Assembly: GCF_048060095.1 (NCBI RefSeq) | Contig: NZ_JBLUOA010000001.1 | Span: forward strand, 310,001 to 374,000 | DNA: 64,000 bases | Direction of reading: 5' to 3' | Origin: JBLUOA01 sp048060095 | GTDB lineage: Bacteria > Pseudomonadota > Alphaproteobacteria > Rhodobacterales > Rhodobacteraceae | Shown: positions 1-8,261 of the stretch, piece by piece | Layout: every line of letters starts with the position of its first letter | Position numbering within the stretch: position 1 is the stretch's first letter | The notes under the pieces: generated by a model | The model's input: only the letters and a program-made list of their open reading frames with translations | Told to the model about the DNA's origin: nothing | Database searches by the model: none | Translations under genes and position numbers: made by a program

Positions 1-186
1 CGGGTCGATATTGGGCCTGTCCGGGCGACCGTTGATCGCCTGCAACTGGCCATAGGCCATCACGAACCGGTCAGTGCTTTCGACGGCGACTTCGGTCGCG
101 CGGATCGGGTTTGGCGGCAGGCAGGACAGCGCGTGCGCTTGTGATGCGATCAGGACGGTTCCGATGGCGGTGAGGTATCTGAACAT
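1..186 (-). CDS. Exported protein of unknown function, cut by the window edge
   Basis: The first 62 codons of a minus-strand gene are visible; the 3' part lies outside the window. The ATG at 186 has a GGAG ribosome-binding site eight bases upstream. The product opens with a signal peptide of about 19 residues ending in AHA, and the mature part begins LSCLPPNPIRA. The start overlaps the end of rppH by 37 bases, so the two genes are probably translated from one message. I do not recognise the family. The single Cys in LSCLPP could be a structural disulfide partner. It was found by direct translation. Confidence 0.6.
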   Translation of the reverse strand, partial: MFRYLTAIGTVLIASQAHALSCLPPNPIRATEVAVESTDRFVMAYGQLQAINGRPDRPNIDP

Positions 187-665
187 AGGTATTCTCCGAG
201 TTCCGCCACCACTTTAGCATAGAGATCGCGCTTGAACGGCACGATGGAGTCGAGCATTTCTTGCGCTGTCACCCACTTCCAACGCGAAAATTCCGGGTGT
301 TCCGTTTCAATCTGGATGTCGCTGTCGGAGCCCTGAAACCGCATCAGAAACCAACGCTGTTTCTGCCCGCGATACCGCCCCTTCCACAGCTTCGGGACGA
401 GGTCATGCGGCAGGTCATAGGCGACCCAATCGCGGGTTTCAGCCTCAATGGAAACCAGATCGGCCACCACTCCGGTTTCCTCCCACAGTTCGCGCAAGGC
501 AGCGTCGCGGGCGTTTTCGCCTTCATCGATCCCGCCTTGGGGCATTTGCCAAGCGGGGATGTCGGTGTCGATCCGCTGCCCCGCAAAAATTCGGCCATCG
601 GCATTTGCCAGCATCACCCCGACACAGGGGCGATAGGGCAGGTGTGCGATCTGATCCGGGGTCAT
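150..665 (-). CDS. rppH: RNA pyrophosphohydrolase (Nudix)
   Basis: A 171-residue Nudix hydrolase. RppH converts the 5' triphosphate of mRNA to a monophosphate and so triggers RNase E decay. The Nudix box GGIDEGENARDAALRELWEE is intact, and the N-terminus MTPDQIAHLPYRPCVGVML is typical of RppH from alphaproteobacteria. A TTG at 713 would extend the frame into ctpA, but the family N-terminus matches the ATG at 665, which leaves a 34-base gap. It lies downstream of ctpA on the same strand. The Ap4A hydrolase name used for this family in plants and alphaproteobacteria is the same orthologous group. Confidence 0.92.
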   Translation of the reverse strand: MTPDQIAHLPYRPCVGVMLANADGRIFAGQRIDTDIPAWQMPQGGIDEGENARDAALRELWEETGVVADLVSIEAETRDWVAYDLPHDLVPKLWKGRYRGQKQRWFLMRFQGSDSDIQIETEHPEFSRWKWVTAQEMLDSIVPFKRDLYAKVVAELGEYLCSDTSPPSEPS

Positions 666-699
666 CGTGTGGCGGGCCGGGTTGCCCCGGCCCGATCCC

Positions 700-2037
700 T
701 TATTCTGCTGCAAGCGCCAGTGCTGACATCCCCTTCAGGATGTCGATAGCATAGGCGAGCTGATAGTCTTCCTCGCGCAGTTCTGCGGCGGCTTCGGCAG
801 CAGCGCGTTCCTCTTCCAGCACTTTGCGCTGATCTTCGGAGATCGAGTCATTGTCGAGGCTGCCACGCAGATCGGCCTCTGACCGGATGCCGCGCGGGCC
901 TTCCTCCTCCTCTTCCTCATCGGGGCGCTGGCGGGGTTGTTCAACGACGATGTCGGGCGATACGCCAAGCGCCTGGATTGAGCGGCCGGAAGGCGTGTAA
1001 TACCGCGCGGTGGTCAGGCGCATCGCGCCGTCGCCGCGCAGCGGCATGACCGTCTGAACAGATCCTTTGCCAAAGCTTTTCGTGCCGATCACGATGGCGC
1101 GGCGGTGATCCTGTAACGCGCCTGCTACGATTTCAGAGGCGGAGGCAGAGCCGCCATTGATCAGCACCACCATCGGTTTCCCGTCGGCAAGGTCGCCGGG
1201 GTTGGCGTTGAAGCGTTCGCCGTCTTCGGCGGCGCGGCCACGGGTCGAAACGATCTCTCCGGCTTCAAGGAAGGCGTCGGAAACGAGGATCGCCTGGTTG
1301 AGCAGACCGCCCGGATTGTTGCGAAGGTCCAGCACGAAGCCGTTGACGTTTTCCATGCCGCCGGCTTCTTCAACCGCTTCCATCATGCCGTCCCGCAGGT
1401 TGGGGAAAGTCTGGTCGTTGAACGTCGTCACGCGCAGAACCACGGTTTCGCCTTCGGTGCGGGTGCGCACGGCGGTCAGGGTGATTGTGTCGCGGATGAT
1501 CGAGACATCGAACGGCTCCGCCTCGCCTTCGCGGACGATGGTGATGATGATTTCCGACCCGACCGGCCCGCGCATCAGATCGACCGCTTCGTCGAGTGTC
1601 AGGCCCAGAACGCTCTCGCCATCGACATGGGTGATGAAATCGCCCGCCTCGATCCCGGCGGCGGCGGCAGGCGTGCCGTCAATCGGGGACACCACCTTGA
1701 CGAAACCCTCTTCCTGCGTGACCTCGATGCCGAGGCCGCCGAATTCGCCTCGCGTCTGTTCGCGCATCTCGTCGAAATCATCGGGTGGCAGGAAGCTTGA
1801 GTGCGGATCGAGCGAGCTGAGCATACCGTTGATCGCCGCTTCGATCAGTTCCGCCTCGTCCACCTCTTCGACATATTGCGAACGGATGCGTTCAAATATG
1901 TCGCCAAACAGATCAAGCTGTTCATAGACGTTTGTATTTCGCGTGGTTTCCTGCGCGATCAGCGGCCCCGCGATCTGCGTTGTAGCCACGACCCCGGCAA
2001 GGGTGCCGCCCAACGCGGCCATTACAAACTTTTTCAT
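700..2037 (-). CDS. ctpA: S41 carboxyl-terminal processing protease
   Basis: A 445-residue periplasmic serine protease. It has an N-terminal membrane/signal segment (residues 5-28), a PDZ domain (about 95-180) and an S41 catalytic core (about 190-370). The motif GGSASASEIVAGALQDH places the likely catalytic Ser at 299, and FGKGSVQT places the general-base Lys at 324. The 25-residue spacing matches Prc/CtpA. The C-terminal tail from about 368 is strongly acidic with a run of Glu, and is probably disordered. The family trims periplasmic substrates, including cell-wall hydrolases. The EnvC-like gene immediately upstream ends nine bases before this ATG, so they are likely cotranscribed. This pairing is common in alphaproteobacteria. 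Confidence 0.93.
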   Translation of the reverse strand: MKKFVMAALGGTLAGVVATTQIAGPLIAQETTRNTNVYEQLDLFGDIFERIRSQYVEEVDEAELIEAAINGMLSSLDPHSSFLPPDDFDEMREQTRGEFGGLGIEVTQEEGFVKVVSPIDGTPAAAAGIEAGDFITHVDGESVLGLTLDEAVDLMRGPVGSEIIITIVREGEAEPFDVSIIRDTITLTAVRTRTEGETVVLRVTTFNDQTFPNLRDGMMEAVEEAGGMENVNGFVLDLRNNPGGLLNQAILVSDAFLEAGEIVSTRGRAAEDGERFNANPGDLADGKPMVVLINGGSASASEIVAGALQDHRRAIVIGTKSFGKGSVQTVMPLRGDGAMRLTTARYYTPSGRSIQALGVSPDIVVEQPRQRPDEEEEEEGPRGIRSEADLRGSLDNDSISEDQRKVLEEERAAAEAAAELREEDYQLAYAIDILKGMSALALAAE

Positions 2038-2045
2038 GTTACGTC

Positions 2046-3176
2046 CTAATCCTTGTTCATCGTGAACCAGTCGCTTGGGTCCACAGGGCTTTGCGCATGT
2101 CTCAACTCTATATACAGCGTCTCTGTCCGGTCTACACCTGCGTCGGTGGTTACATCGCCTGCGGTCGTTCCGTCACCCGGCATCAGGCCAAGCGGCGCGT
2201 CGGCTGACACGACCTCTCCGACCTCACCATAGACCGTTCCGAGGCCCGCAAGCACCACAAGATAGTCCTTATGCGGCTCAACGATCATCACATTTCCGTA
2301 GTCGAGCAACGGGCCACGGTATCGGATCGTTGCGGGCCACGGTGCCGTCACGATGGAAAGCGGGCGCGTGGCAAGCAGTAATCCGGGGCGGCGGATGCCC
2401 GCCGCGTCGGGTTCGTTGAATTGGCGAAGAACCGTACCGGACACCGGAAGGGCGAGCGCCCCTTTCACCGCCTCAAAATCCGGCAGGTCGATTTCAAGGC
2501 TGCCTTCGGGCAGCGACGATAGCCCGCTGGCAAAGCCTTGCAGGGTCTCACTGCCATCAAGCAGTGCCTGCATCCGCTCCGGGTCAGCGGTGAAGCGGCG
2601 GGGCAGGTCGGTGCGGTCGGAAATCGCCTTTGACAGTTCCGTCCGCGCGATCTGCACCCCGGCGAGTCCCTCTTCCAGCGTGATGGTCGCGTTTTGCTGA
2701 AGTTCTCGCAGCAGGGCGACCTCTTCAAGCTGGGCACGCAGGGTTTCGGCTTCGGCCTGAATGGCGGGTGTGACGGATGACAGGATCATGCCGGAGCGGG
2801 CGGTTCCGACCGGGCCGGACGGGTGCAGGAGAAGAAGCGGAGCGGGAGAATTCTGCATGGTTTGCAAGACACCCAGAAGGCGCGATACCTCATCGCGTTT
2901 AGCCTCGAACACCAGTTGGATGGACTGTTCGCGGATCGCGGCCTGCCGCAAACCCTGCCGCATCGCGCCGAGGCCTTCTTCGTAGGCTTGAATCGTTTGG
3001 GTCAGGGCCGACACCCTGTCGCGCGCGCCGTCGGCGTCTTGCAGGGCGACCGATGCGGCCTCAAGCTGCTGGGCGGCGCGGCGGGCGGTGATTGACGGAT
3101 CAGTCTGTGCGGTAGCGTGCGTCGCCAGCGCCAAAAAAAGCCCCGTGACCGGGCCGGTGATACGCGATGCCCACAT
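2046..3176 (-). CDS. EnvC-like murein hydrolase activator (degenerate M23)
   Basis: A 376-residue periplasmic protein with a signal peptide (about 1-25), a long helical coiled-coil region (about 30-210) and a C-terminal LytM/M23-type domain (about 240-370). The C-terminus reads LYIELRHAQSPVDPSDWF, the usual EnvC ending. I do not see the intact zinc ligands of active M23 peptidases, as expected for EnvC, which activates amidases rather than cutting peptidoglycan. The ATG at 3176 shares a base with the gpmI stop (TGATG); a GTG one codon earlier is possible. It sits between gpmI and ctpA in a tight minus-strand run, probably one operon. Confidence 0.85.
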   Translation of the reverse strand: MWASRITGPVTGLFLALATHATAQTDPSITARRAAQQLEAASVALQDADGARDRVSALTQTIQAYEEGLGAMRQGLRQAAIREQSIQLVFEAKRDEVSRLLGVLQTMQNSPAPLLLLHPSGPVGTARSGMILSSVTPAIQAEAETLRAQLEEVALLRELQQNATITLEEGLAGVQIARTELSKAISDRTDLPRRFTADPERMQALLDGSETLQGFASGLSSLPEGSLEIDLPDFEAVKGALALPVSGTVLRQFNEPDAAGIRRPGLLLATRPLSIVTAPWPATIRYRGPLLDYGNVMIVEPHKDYLVVLAGLGTVYGEVGEVVSADAPLGLMPGDGTTAGDVTTDAGVDRTETLYIELRHAQSPVDPSDWFTMNKD

Positions 3177-4693
3177 CACGAAATCAGGCTTTCCCCGGTC
3201 ATTTCATCTGGTTGCAGCAAGCCCATCAGCGCCAGCAGCGTCGGCGCAAGATCAGCGAGCCGCCCCTTGCGCAAGCTTGCCCCCTCCGGCCCGCCGAACA
3301 GGATCACCGGCACCGGGTTCGTCGTATGCGCCGTGTGCGGCCCGCCGGTTTCGGGATCGACCATCGTTTCGCAATTGCCGTGATCGGCGGTGACGATCAT
3401 CGCGCCACCTGCGGTTTCAAGCGCCGCGAGCGCTTGCCCAAGCCCCGCATCGACGGCAGCGCAGGCTTTCATTGCAGCATCAAGATCGCCCGTATGTCCC
3501 ACCATGTCGGGGTTCGCGTAATTGGCGACGATCAGGTCGTAGCCGTCCTTGATCGCCTCAACGAATTTCTTGGTGACGTCGGGTGCCGACATTTCGGGCT
3601 GCATGTCGTAGGTCGCGACCTTGGGCGAGGGCGGCATGAAGCGATCCTCACCTTCCTCCGGCACTTCCTTGCCGCCATTGAGGAAGAAGGTCACGTGCGG
3701 GTATTTCTCGGTCTCGGCCAGCCGGAACTGGCGCTTGCCGTGCTGCGCGACCCATGCGCCCAGCGTGTTGACGATGTCGCGCTTTGGAAAGACCGCGGTC
3801 ATGTAATCGTTGTGGGCGTCGGAATATTTCACCATTCCCAAACGCGCCACAAGGTTCGGGCGGTCGCCGCGATCAAACCCGTCAAACTCCGGCGCGCCAA
3901 TCGCCGCCAGCAATTCCCGCGCCCGGTCGGCCCGGAAGTTGATGAAAAACAGCCCGTCGCCCGTGTGCATCCCGTCATAGCCCGCAATCGCGGTGGCCGG
4001 TATGAACTCATCGGTCTTGCCGTCGGCGTAAGCCTGTTGCACCGCCTCGAACGGTCCGGTCGCCTGATCGCCCCTGCCATGCACGATGACGTCATAGGCG
4101 GTCTTAACCCGTTCCCACCGATTGTCGCGGTCCATCGCGTAATAACGGCCCGTGATGGTTGCGAACCACGCGTTCGGCGGCAGTTCTTTCCCGGCTGTCG
4201 CAAGGTAGCTCTCCGCCGATTTCGGGGCCACGTCGCGGCCATCGGTGAAGGCATGGATCGCGACCGGAATGCCTGCATCGGAAAGCATGGTCGCGGCGGC
4301 CATGATGTGATCAAGATGCGCGTGCACGCCGCCATCACTGAGCAGTCCCATCAGATGCGCCGTGCCGCCGGATTTCTTCAACTTGGCGATCAGATCTTTG
4401 ATTGCGGCGTTCTGAAAAAACGATCCATCCTCAATCGCAAGATCAATCTGGCCAAGGTCCATCGCAACGACCCGGCCCGCGCCGATATTCGTGTGTCCGA
4501 CTTCTGAATTTCCCATCTGCCCCGTCGGCAGGCCCACATCCGGCCCATGCGTCGTCAGGGTCGCATTCGGGCAGGTCGCCATCAGCCTGTCGAAATTCGG
4601 CGTTTCGGCCAGCGCAGGCGCATTCGCCTCTGTCGTGTCACGAAGTCCCCATCCGTCCAGGATGCAGAGAACCACGGGTTTGGGTGTGCTCAT
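3176..4693 (-). CDS. gpmI: 2,3-bisphosphoglycerate-independent phosphoglycerate mutase
   Basis: A 505-residue cytoplasmic enzyme that interconverts 3- and 2-phosphoglycerate using two Mn ions and a phosphoserine. The N-terminus PKPVVLCILDGWGLR carries the first metal-binding Asp. TGQMGNSEVGHTNIGAGR includes the catalytic Ser. VTADHGNCETM and GPHTAHTTNPVPVIL are the C-terminal metal motifs. The length is typical. The ATG at 4693 gives the normal MSTPKPVV start; an in-frame TTG at 4705 has no support. It lies directly upstream of the EnvC-like gene with a one-base overlap, and 61 bases downstream of rlmH. Confidence 0.96.
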   Translation of the reverse strand: MSTPKPVVLCILDGWGLRDTTEANAPALAETPNFDRLMATCPNATLTTHGPDVGLPTGQMGNSEVGHTNIGAGRVVAMDLGQIDLAIEDGSFFQNAAIKDLIAKLKKSGGTAHLMGLLSDGGVHAHLDHIMAAATMLSDAGIPVAIHAFTDGRDVAPKSAESYLATAGKELPPNAWFATITGRYYAMDRDNRWERVKTAYDVIVHGRGDQATGPFEAVQQAYADGKTDEFIPATAIAGYDGMHTGDGLFFINFRADRARELLAAIGAPEFDGFDRGDRPNLVARLGMVKYSDAHNDYMTAVFPKRDIVNTLGAWVAQHGKRQFRLAETEKYPHVTFFLNGGKEVPEEGEDRFMPPSPKVATYDMQPEMSAPDVTKKFVEAIKDGYDLIVANYANPDMVGHTGDLDAAMKACAAVDAGLGQALAALETAGGAMIVTADHGNCETMVDPETGGPHTAHTTNPVPVILFGGPEGASLRKGRLADLAPTLLALMGLLQPDEMTGESLIS

Positions 4694-4754
4694 CTTTCGC
4701 CTCAAGAACTGCTTGGCCTGTGTCTAAGGATCACCGGGGCGAAGGGCAACCTTT

Positions 4755-5225
4755 CTAGCTGCGATGATAGGGGGCACCGGCAAGGATTGACGCCGCGCGG
4801 TAGAGTTGTTCGGACAGCATCACCCGCGCCAGCATATGCGGCCAGACCATTGCCCCAAAGCTGAGCTTGAAATCCGCCCGCGCCCGCAGCGGTTTCGCGA
4901 TGCCGTCCGCGCCGCCGATCACGAAGGCCAGATCGCCGCGCCCGTCATCGCGCCAACGGCCGAGTTGCGCCGCAAATTCGGGGGAGGGCATGACCTTTCC
5001 CCGTTCTTCGAGCACACAGACGACCGCGCTGTTCGGGATCGCGCGGTCCAGCAGGGCGGCTTCGGCATCCTGCCCGCCGCCCTTTTTATCCTCGACCTCA
5101 ATCACGGAGGCAGGGCCAAGCCCAAGCGCCCGTCCGGTGCGGTCAAATCGTGTGAGATAGTCGTCAATAAGATCACGCTCTGGCCCCGCCCGAAGGCGAC
5201 CAACAGCGCAGATGTGCACGCGCAT
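4755..5225 (-). CDS. rlmH: 23S rRNA (pseudouridine1915-N3)-methyltransferase
   Basis: A 156-residue SPOUT-class methyltransferase that methylates pseudouridine 1915 in helix 69 of 23S rRNA on the assembled 70S ribosome, using SAM. The family-typical start is MRVHICAVGRLRAGPE. The knot region contains FVIGGADGIAKPLRARADFKL-like residues followed by the conserved C-terminal LLSEQLYRAASILAGAPYH pattern (here MLSEQLYRAASILAG). Its ATG overlaps the rsfS stop (TAATG), the usual rsfS-rlmH arrangement. Confidence 0.95.
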   Translation of the reverse strand: MRVHICAVGRLRAGPERDLIDDYLTRFDRTGRALGLGPASVIEVEDKKGGGQDAEAALLDRAIPNSAVVCVLEERGKVMPSPEFAAQLGRWRDDGRGDLAFVIGGADGIAKPLRARADFKLSFGAMVWPHMLARVMLSEQLYRAASILAGAPYHRS

Positions 5226-5707
5226 TACGCCGAAGCGTCAGCGCCGCCCGTGGGCAACCACATCTTTTCCAGCTGATAGAACTCCCGCACTTCGGGCCGG
5301 AAGACATGCACGATGATGTCGCCCGTGTCGATCAGAACCCAGTCGCCCTGATCCTTGCCCTCAATCTTTGATATGCGGCCAAGATCGCGCTTCAACTCAT
5401 CAACAAGTTTCGTCGAAATCGCCGCCACCTGCCGGGTGGAACGACCCGAGCATACGACCATATAGTCGGCCATTGCGGATTTTCCACGCAGGTCGATCTG
5501 GACTACGTCCTCGGCCTTGTCATCGTCGAGTGAAGTTAGGATGCGTTCAAGCAGCTGTTCGCTTGAAATATTTACCGAACCAGCGGCCATCGGCGCGTTC
5601 GGAGCAGCTGTGCTACCAGCTACGTTTGCAGTGTGAGACAGGACAATGTCCTCCTTTCGATCGCGCCGAAACCAGCCCCGGCGCAGAGCCTGAGTGAAAG
5701 GTAACAT
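5225..5707 (-). CDS. rsfS: Ribosome silencing factor RsfS
   Basis: A RsfS/YbeB/Iojap-family protein that binds ribosomal protein L14 and blocks 30S-50S joining under poor nutrition. Residues from about 48 hold the conserved domain: DDDKAEDVVQIDLRGKSA, YMVVCSGRSTRQVAAIS, and DWVLIDTGDIIVHVFRPEVR near the end. The ATG at 5707 gives 160 residues with an unusual basic N-terminal extension. An AGGAGG sits just ahead of an in-frame CTG at 5641 (spacing eight), which would give MSHTANVAGS and a more normal length. The true start is therefore uncertain. It is first in the rsfS-rlmH-gpmI-envC-ctpA-rppH run. Confidence 0.9.
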   Translation of the reverse strand: MLPFTQALRRGWFRRDRKEDIVLSHTANVAGSTAAPNAPMAAGSVNISSEQLLERILTSLDDDKAEDVVQIDLRGKSAMADYMVVCSGRSTRQVAAISTKLVDELKRDLGRISKIEGKDQGDWVLIDTGDIIVHVFRPEVREFYQLEKMWLPTGGADASA

Positions 5708-5906
5708 CGCGGGGATGAAATCTCAATGGAGGGATGGGTGTGCTGTGGCAGGATAGGCACAGGTTCGCCGTTGTGGAAAAACGGCTGATTATCGGGCAGA
5801 ATCACTGCAAAATGCGTGAATTTCAGTGTGGTTGGGATGGGGGATAGGGCCAAATCACGTCTGCATATGGACGCTCAACTTTTAGGGAAGACCTGAAACA
5901 ATCGGC

Positions 5907-7259
5907 CTAATCTTTCGGCGACTGTTTGTCTTCCGGTGGCTCGAACCCCTCGTCGCCCAGCATTCGAACTTCGCGCTGCGGGAACGGGATTGAGATGTCA
6001 TTTTCTTTGAACGCATCCCACAGCGCCAGATAAACATTGCCCCGGATATTGGTCAGCCCGCCGGTCGGGTCTTTGATCCAGAACCGTAGGATGTAGTCGA
6101 CGGAGCTGTCACCAAATCCGACGATGTGACAGACTGGCGCGCGGAAGCTGAGCACCCTTTCGACCCCCTTCGCCGCGTCGATCGCGATACGCCGCACGTC
6201 GTGCGGGTTGTCGCCATAGGCTGTGCCAAAGTAGATGTCGAGCCGCACAAACTCGTTTGAATGCGACCAGTTCACGACCTGTCCGGTGATCAGGTCTTCG
6301 TTCGGGATCAGATATTCCTTGCCGTCTCGCGTGGTGATCGAAACGTAGCGGGCACCAAGTGAATTGATCCAGCCGAAGGTGTCACCAATCGATATCACAT
6401 CGCCCGGTTTGATCGACTTGTCGAGCAGGATGATAATGCCCGAGACAAGGTTCGACACGACCTTTTGCAAACCAAAACCAAGGCCGACACCAATGGCACC
6501 GGACAGAACCGCAAGGCCCGTAAGATCAAAGCCGACCGCCTTCAACCCGATGAAGAAGGCAGATCCGAATAGCAGCACCTGAAGGAACTTGACAGCCAGC
6601 ACCCGCATGGAGGGCGAGATATCCTCGTTCGCCGAAATCCGGTTCGCCGCGGTTTTTGAGATCACGCGCGCCGCAAAAAACAGCACGCCCGTCACGACCA
6701 ACGCCTTCAGTAGCGTCAACGCAGACAGGCGGAAATCGCCAAACTCGATGGCGAGGTTATCAAGCACCCGCGACGTTGCATCGACAAAACCGAAGTAGAA
6801 TAGCGTGACATACGCCCAACCACCCCAACGCACGACCCTTCGCAGAAAGGCGTTTCGGATCACCTGGCTTGCGATGACGATGGCAAGCCATGCAAAGGTG
6901 ATCGTACCGACGATCGACAGGATGTAGGTGCGCGATGGGAAGGTCTGCAGAACCTCCCGCATAAAGACGATCACCATCCAGATCAGGAGGACGAATAGGA
7001 TCAGCCCGGTGCGCCGGTAGACAATCAGTAGCCAGCGAAGCTGCCATTTCGGGCGCCCCTCAAGGCTGCGTATCCATTCGTGAAAACGCGGCGCTACGAT
7101 CATTCGCAGCAGCAGTGCGGCCGCGACAACCGCCAGAACACCGGCAACCTGATAGAGCCGCGAGGGCAGCAAAAGGGACGTCAGGAAGAATTCGATTTGC
7201 GACAGGAGGGATTGAACCTCGGTCGCCACAGACTCTGTTTCGCTTTCCATTGAGAGCAT
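5907..7259 (-). CDS. MscS-family mechanosensitive channel
   Basis: A 450-residue inner-membrane channel protein that would release solutes on hypo-osmotic shock. About six hydrophobic segments precede the MscS pore helix, which here reads LTGLAVLSGAIGVGLGFGLQ (Gly/Ala-rich TM3 equivalent). The cytoplasmic beta and alpha/beta domains follow: DKSIKPGDVISIGDTFGWIN, then GKEYLIPNEDLITGQVVNWS. The ATG at 7259 has a weak AGG upstream; an ATG at 7250 is equally possible. It is separated from rsfS by about 200 bases in which I see no gene. It stands divergent from the TauE/SafE gene. Confidence 0.88.
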   Translation of the reverse strand: MLSMESETESVATEVQSLLSQIEFFLTSLLLPSRLYQVAGVLAVVAAALLLRMIVAPRFHEWIRSLEGRPKWQLRWLLIVYRRTGLILFVLLIWMVIVFMREVLQTFPSRTYILSIVGTITFAWLAIVIASQVIRNAFLRRVVRWGGWAYVTLFYFGFVDATSRVLDNLAIEFGDFRLSALTLLKALVVTGVLFFAARVISKTAANRISANEDISPSMRVLAVKFLQVLLFGSAFFIGLKAVGFDLTGLAVLSGAIGVGLGFGLQKVVSNLVSGIIILLDKSIKPGDVISIGDTFGWINSLGARYVSITTRDGKEYLIPNEDLITGQVVNWSHSNEFVRLDIYFGTAYGDNPHDVRRIAIDAAKGVERVLSFRAPVCHIVGFGDSSVDYILRFWIKDPTGGLTNIRGNVYLALWDAFKENDISIPFPQREVRMLGDEGFEPPEDKQSPKD

Positions 7260-7327
7260 TTTTACACGACCTGCGCCGGGCGACAACTGCCGTTGCAAAC
7301 CATTGAAATAAAAGCTAACCGCAGCAC

Positions 7328-8071
7328 ATGACAGAGACAGTGATCCTTCTGATCGCCGCGTTTGGCGCGGGTGTCGTCAACAGCATCGCAGGGGGCGGTA
7401 CTTTCCTGACATTTCCGGCGCTGGTCTATGTTGGCGTGCCGCCGGTGATCGCCAATGCGACCAGTGCGGTTGCGGTGTTTCCGGGCTACCTGTCCGCCGC
7501 GGCGGGTTTTCGGGAGGAGATCGGATCGCTCGACCGGGCAAAGCTGATCCGGGCGACGGTTGTTTCGCTGATCGGTGGACTGGTTGGCGGGCTGCTGTTG
7601 CTGGTGTCCTCGGACGATGTGTTTTCCGTGATCGTGCCGTTCCTGCTGCTGGCCGCCACCGCCGCCTTTGCCTTTCAGACGCAATTGCAGGGCTGGATGC
7701 GGGATGGCGTGTTTCAGGCGCAGCCTTACGGGATTTTCGGCCTGTTCGCGGTCGCGGTCTATGGCGGCTATTTCAACGGCGGGCTGGGGATTGTCCTGCT
7801 GGCGCTGTTTGCGCTTTGGGGCATGGAAAACCTCAACCTCATGAACGGGTTGAAGAATGCGCTGTCCTTCGTGATTTCCGCGATCTCGGTCGCGACGTTC
7901 GCCGTGGCGGGCATCGTCGAATGGAAGGCGGCGCTGCTGATGGCCGTCGCTGCAATCGCTGGCGGCTATGCCGGGGCGCGCTTGGCGCGGGTATTGCCGA
8001 AACCCGTCATGCGAGCGGTTATCATCGGGATCGGCCTGACGATGAGCGTTGTGTTCTTCGCCCGGCTGTGA
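7328..8071 (+). CDS. TauE/SafE-family sulfite/anion exporter
   Basis: A 247-residue polytopic membrane protein with about eight hydrophobic segments. The N-terminal half contains the family signature GAGVVNSIAGGGTFLTFPAL followed by GVPPVIANATSAVAVFPGY. The second half repeats the pattern with YGGYFNGGLGIVLLALF. Members move sulfite, sulfoacetate or similar organic anions out of the cell; the substrate here cannot be read from sequence. It is monocistronic as far as I can see, starting 68 bases from the divergent MscS gene. Confidence 0.88.
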   Translation: MTETVILLIAAFGAGVVNSIAGGGTFLTFPALVYVGVPPVIANATSAVAVFPGYLSAAAGFREEIGSLDRAKLIRATVVSLIGGLVGGLLLLVSSDDVFSVIVPFLLLAATAAFAFQTQLQGWMRDGVFQAQPYGIFGLFAVAVYGGYFNGGLGIVLLALFALWGMENLNLMNGLKNALSFVISAISVATFAVAGIVEWKAALLMAVAAIAGGYAGARLARVLPKPVMRAVIIGIGLTMSVVFFARL

Positions 8072-8261
8072 CGGTTCATGTTGTCTGCTTGATGGAATCC
8101 CCAAAGCGATGTAATGCATGCGCATGAAACGCATCTACGATATTCATGACCGCGCCTTTCTGCCGTGGCGGTTCTACGGTCAGTCGCTTTCCATCGGGCA
8201 CTGACAGCCCGACGATCACCGCAGTCATCGTAATATCTGAACACAGTATGGGAGAGGACTG

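Noticed and set aside
3167..4507. Plus-strand frame opposite gpmI
   Set aside because: Antisense shadow of gpmI with shadow-like composition.
8118..8204. 28-codon frame upstream of leuC as leucine attenuator
   Set aside because: Only two Leu codons and no terminator/antiterminator pair.
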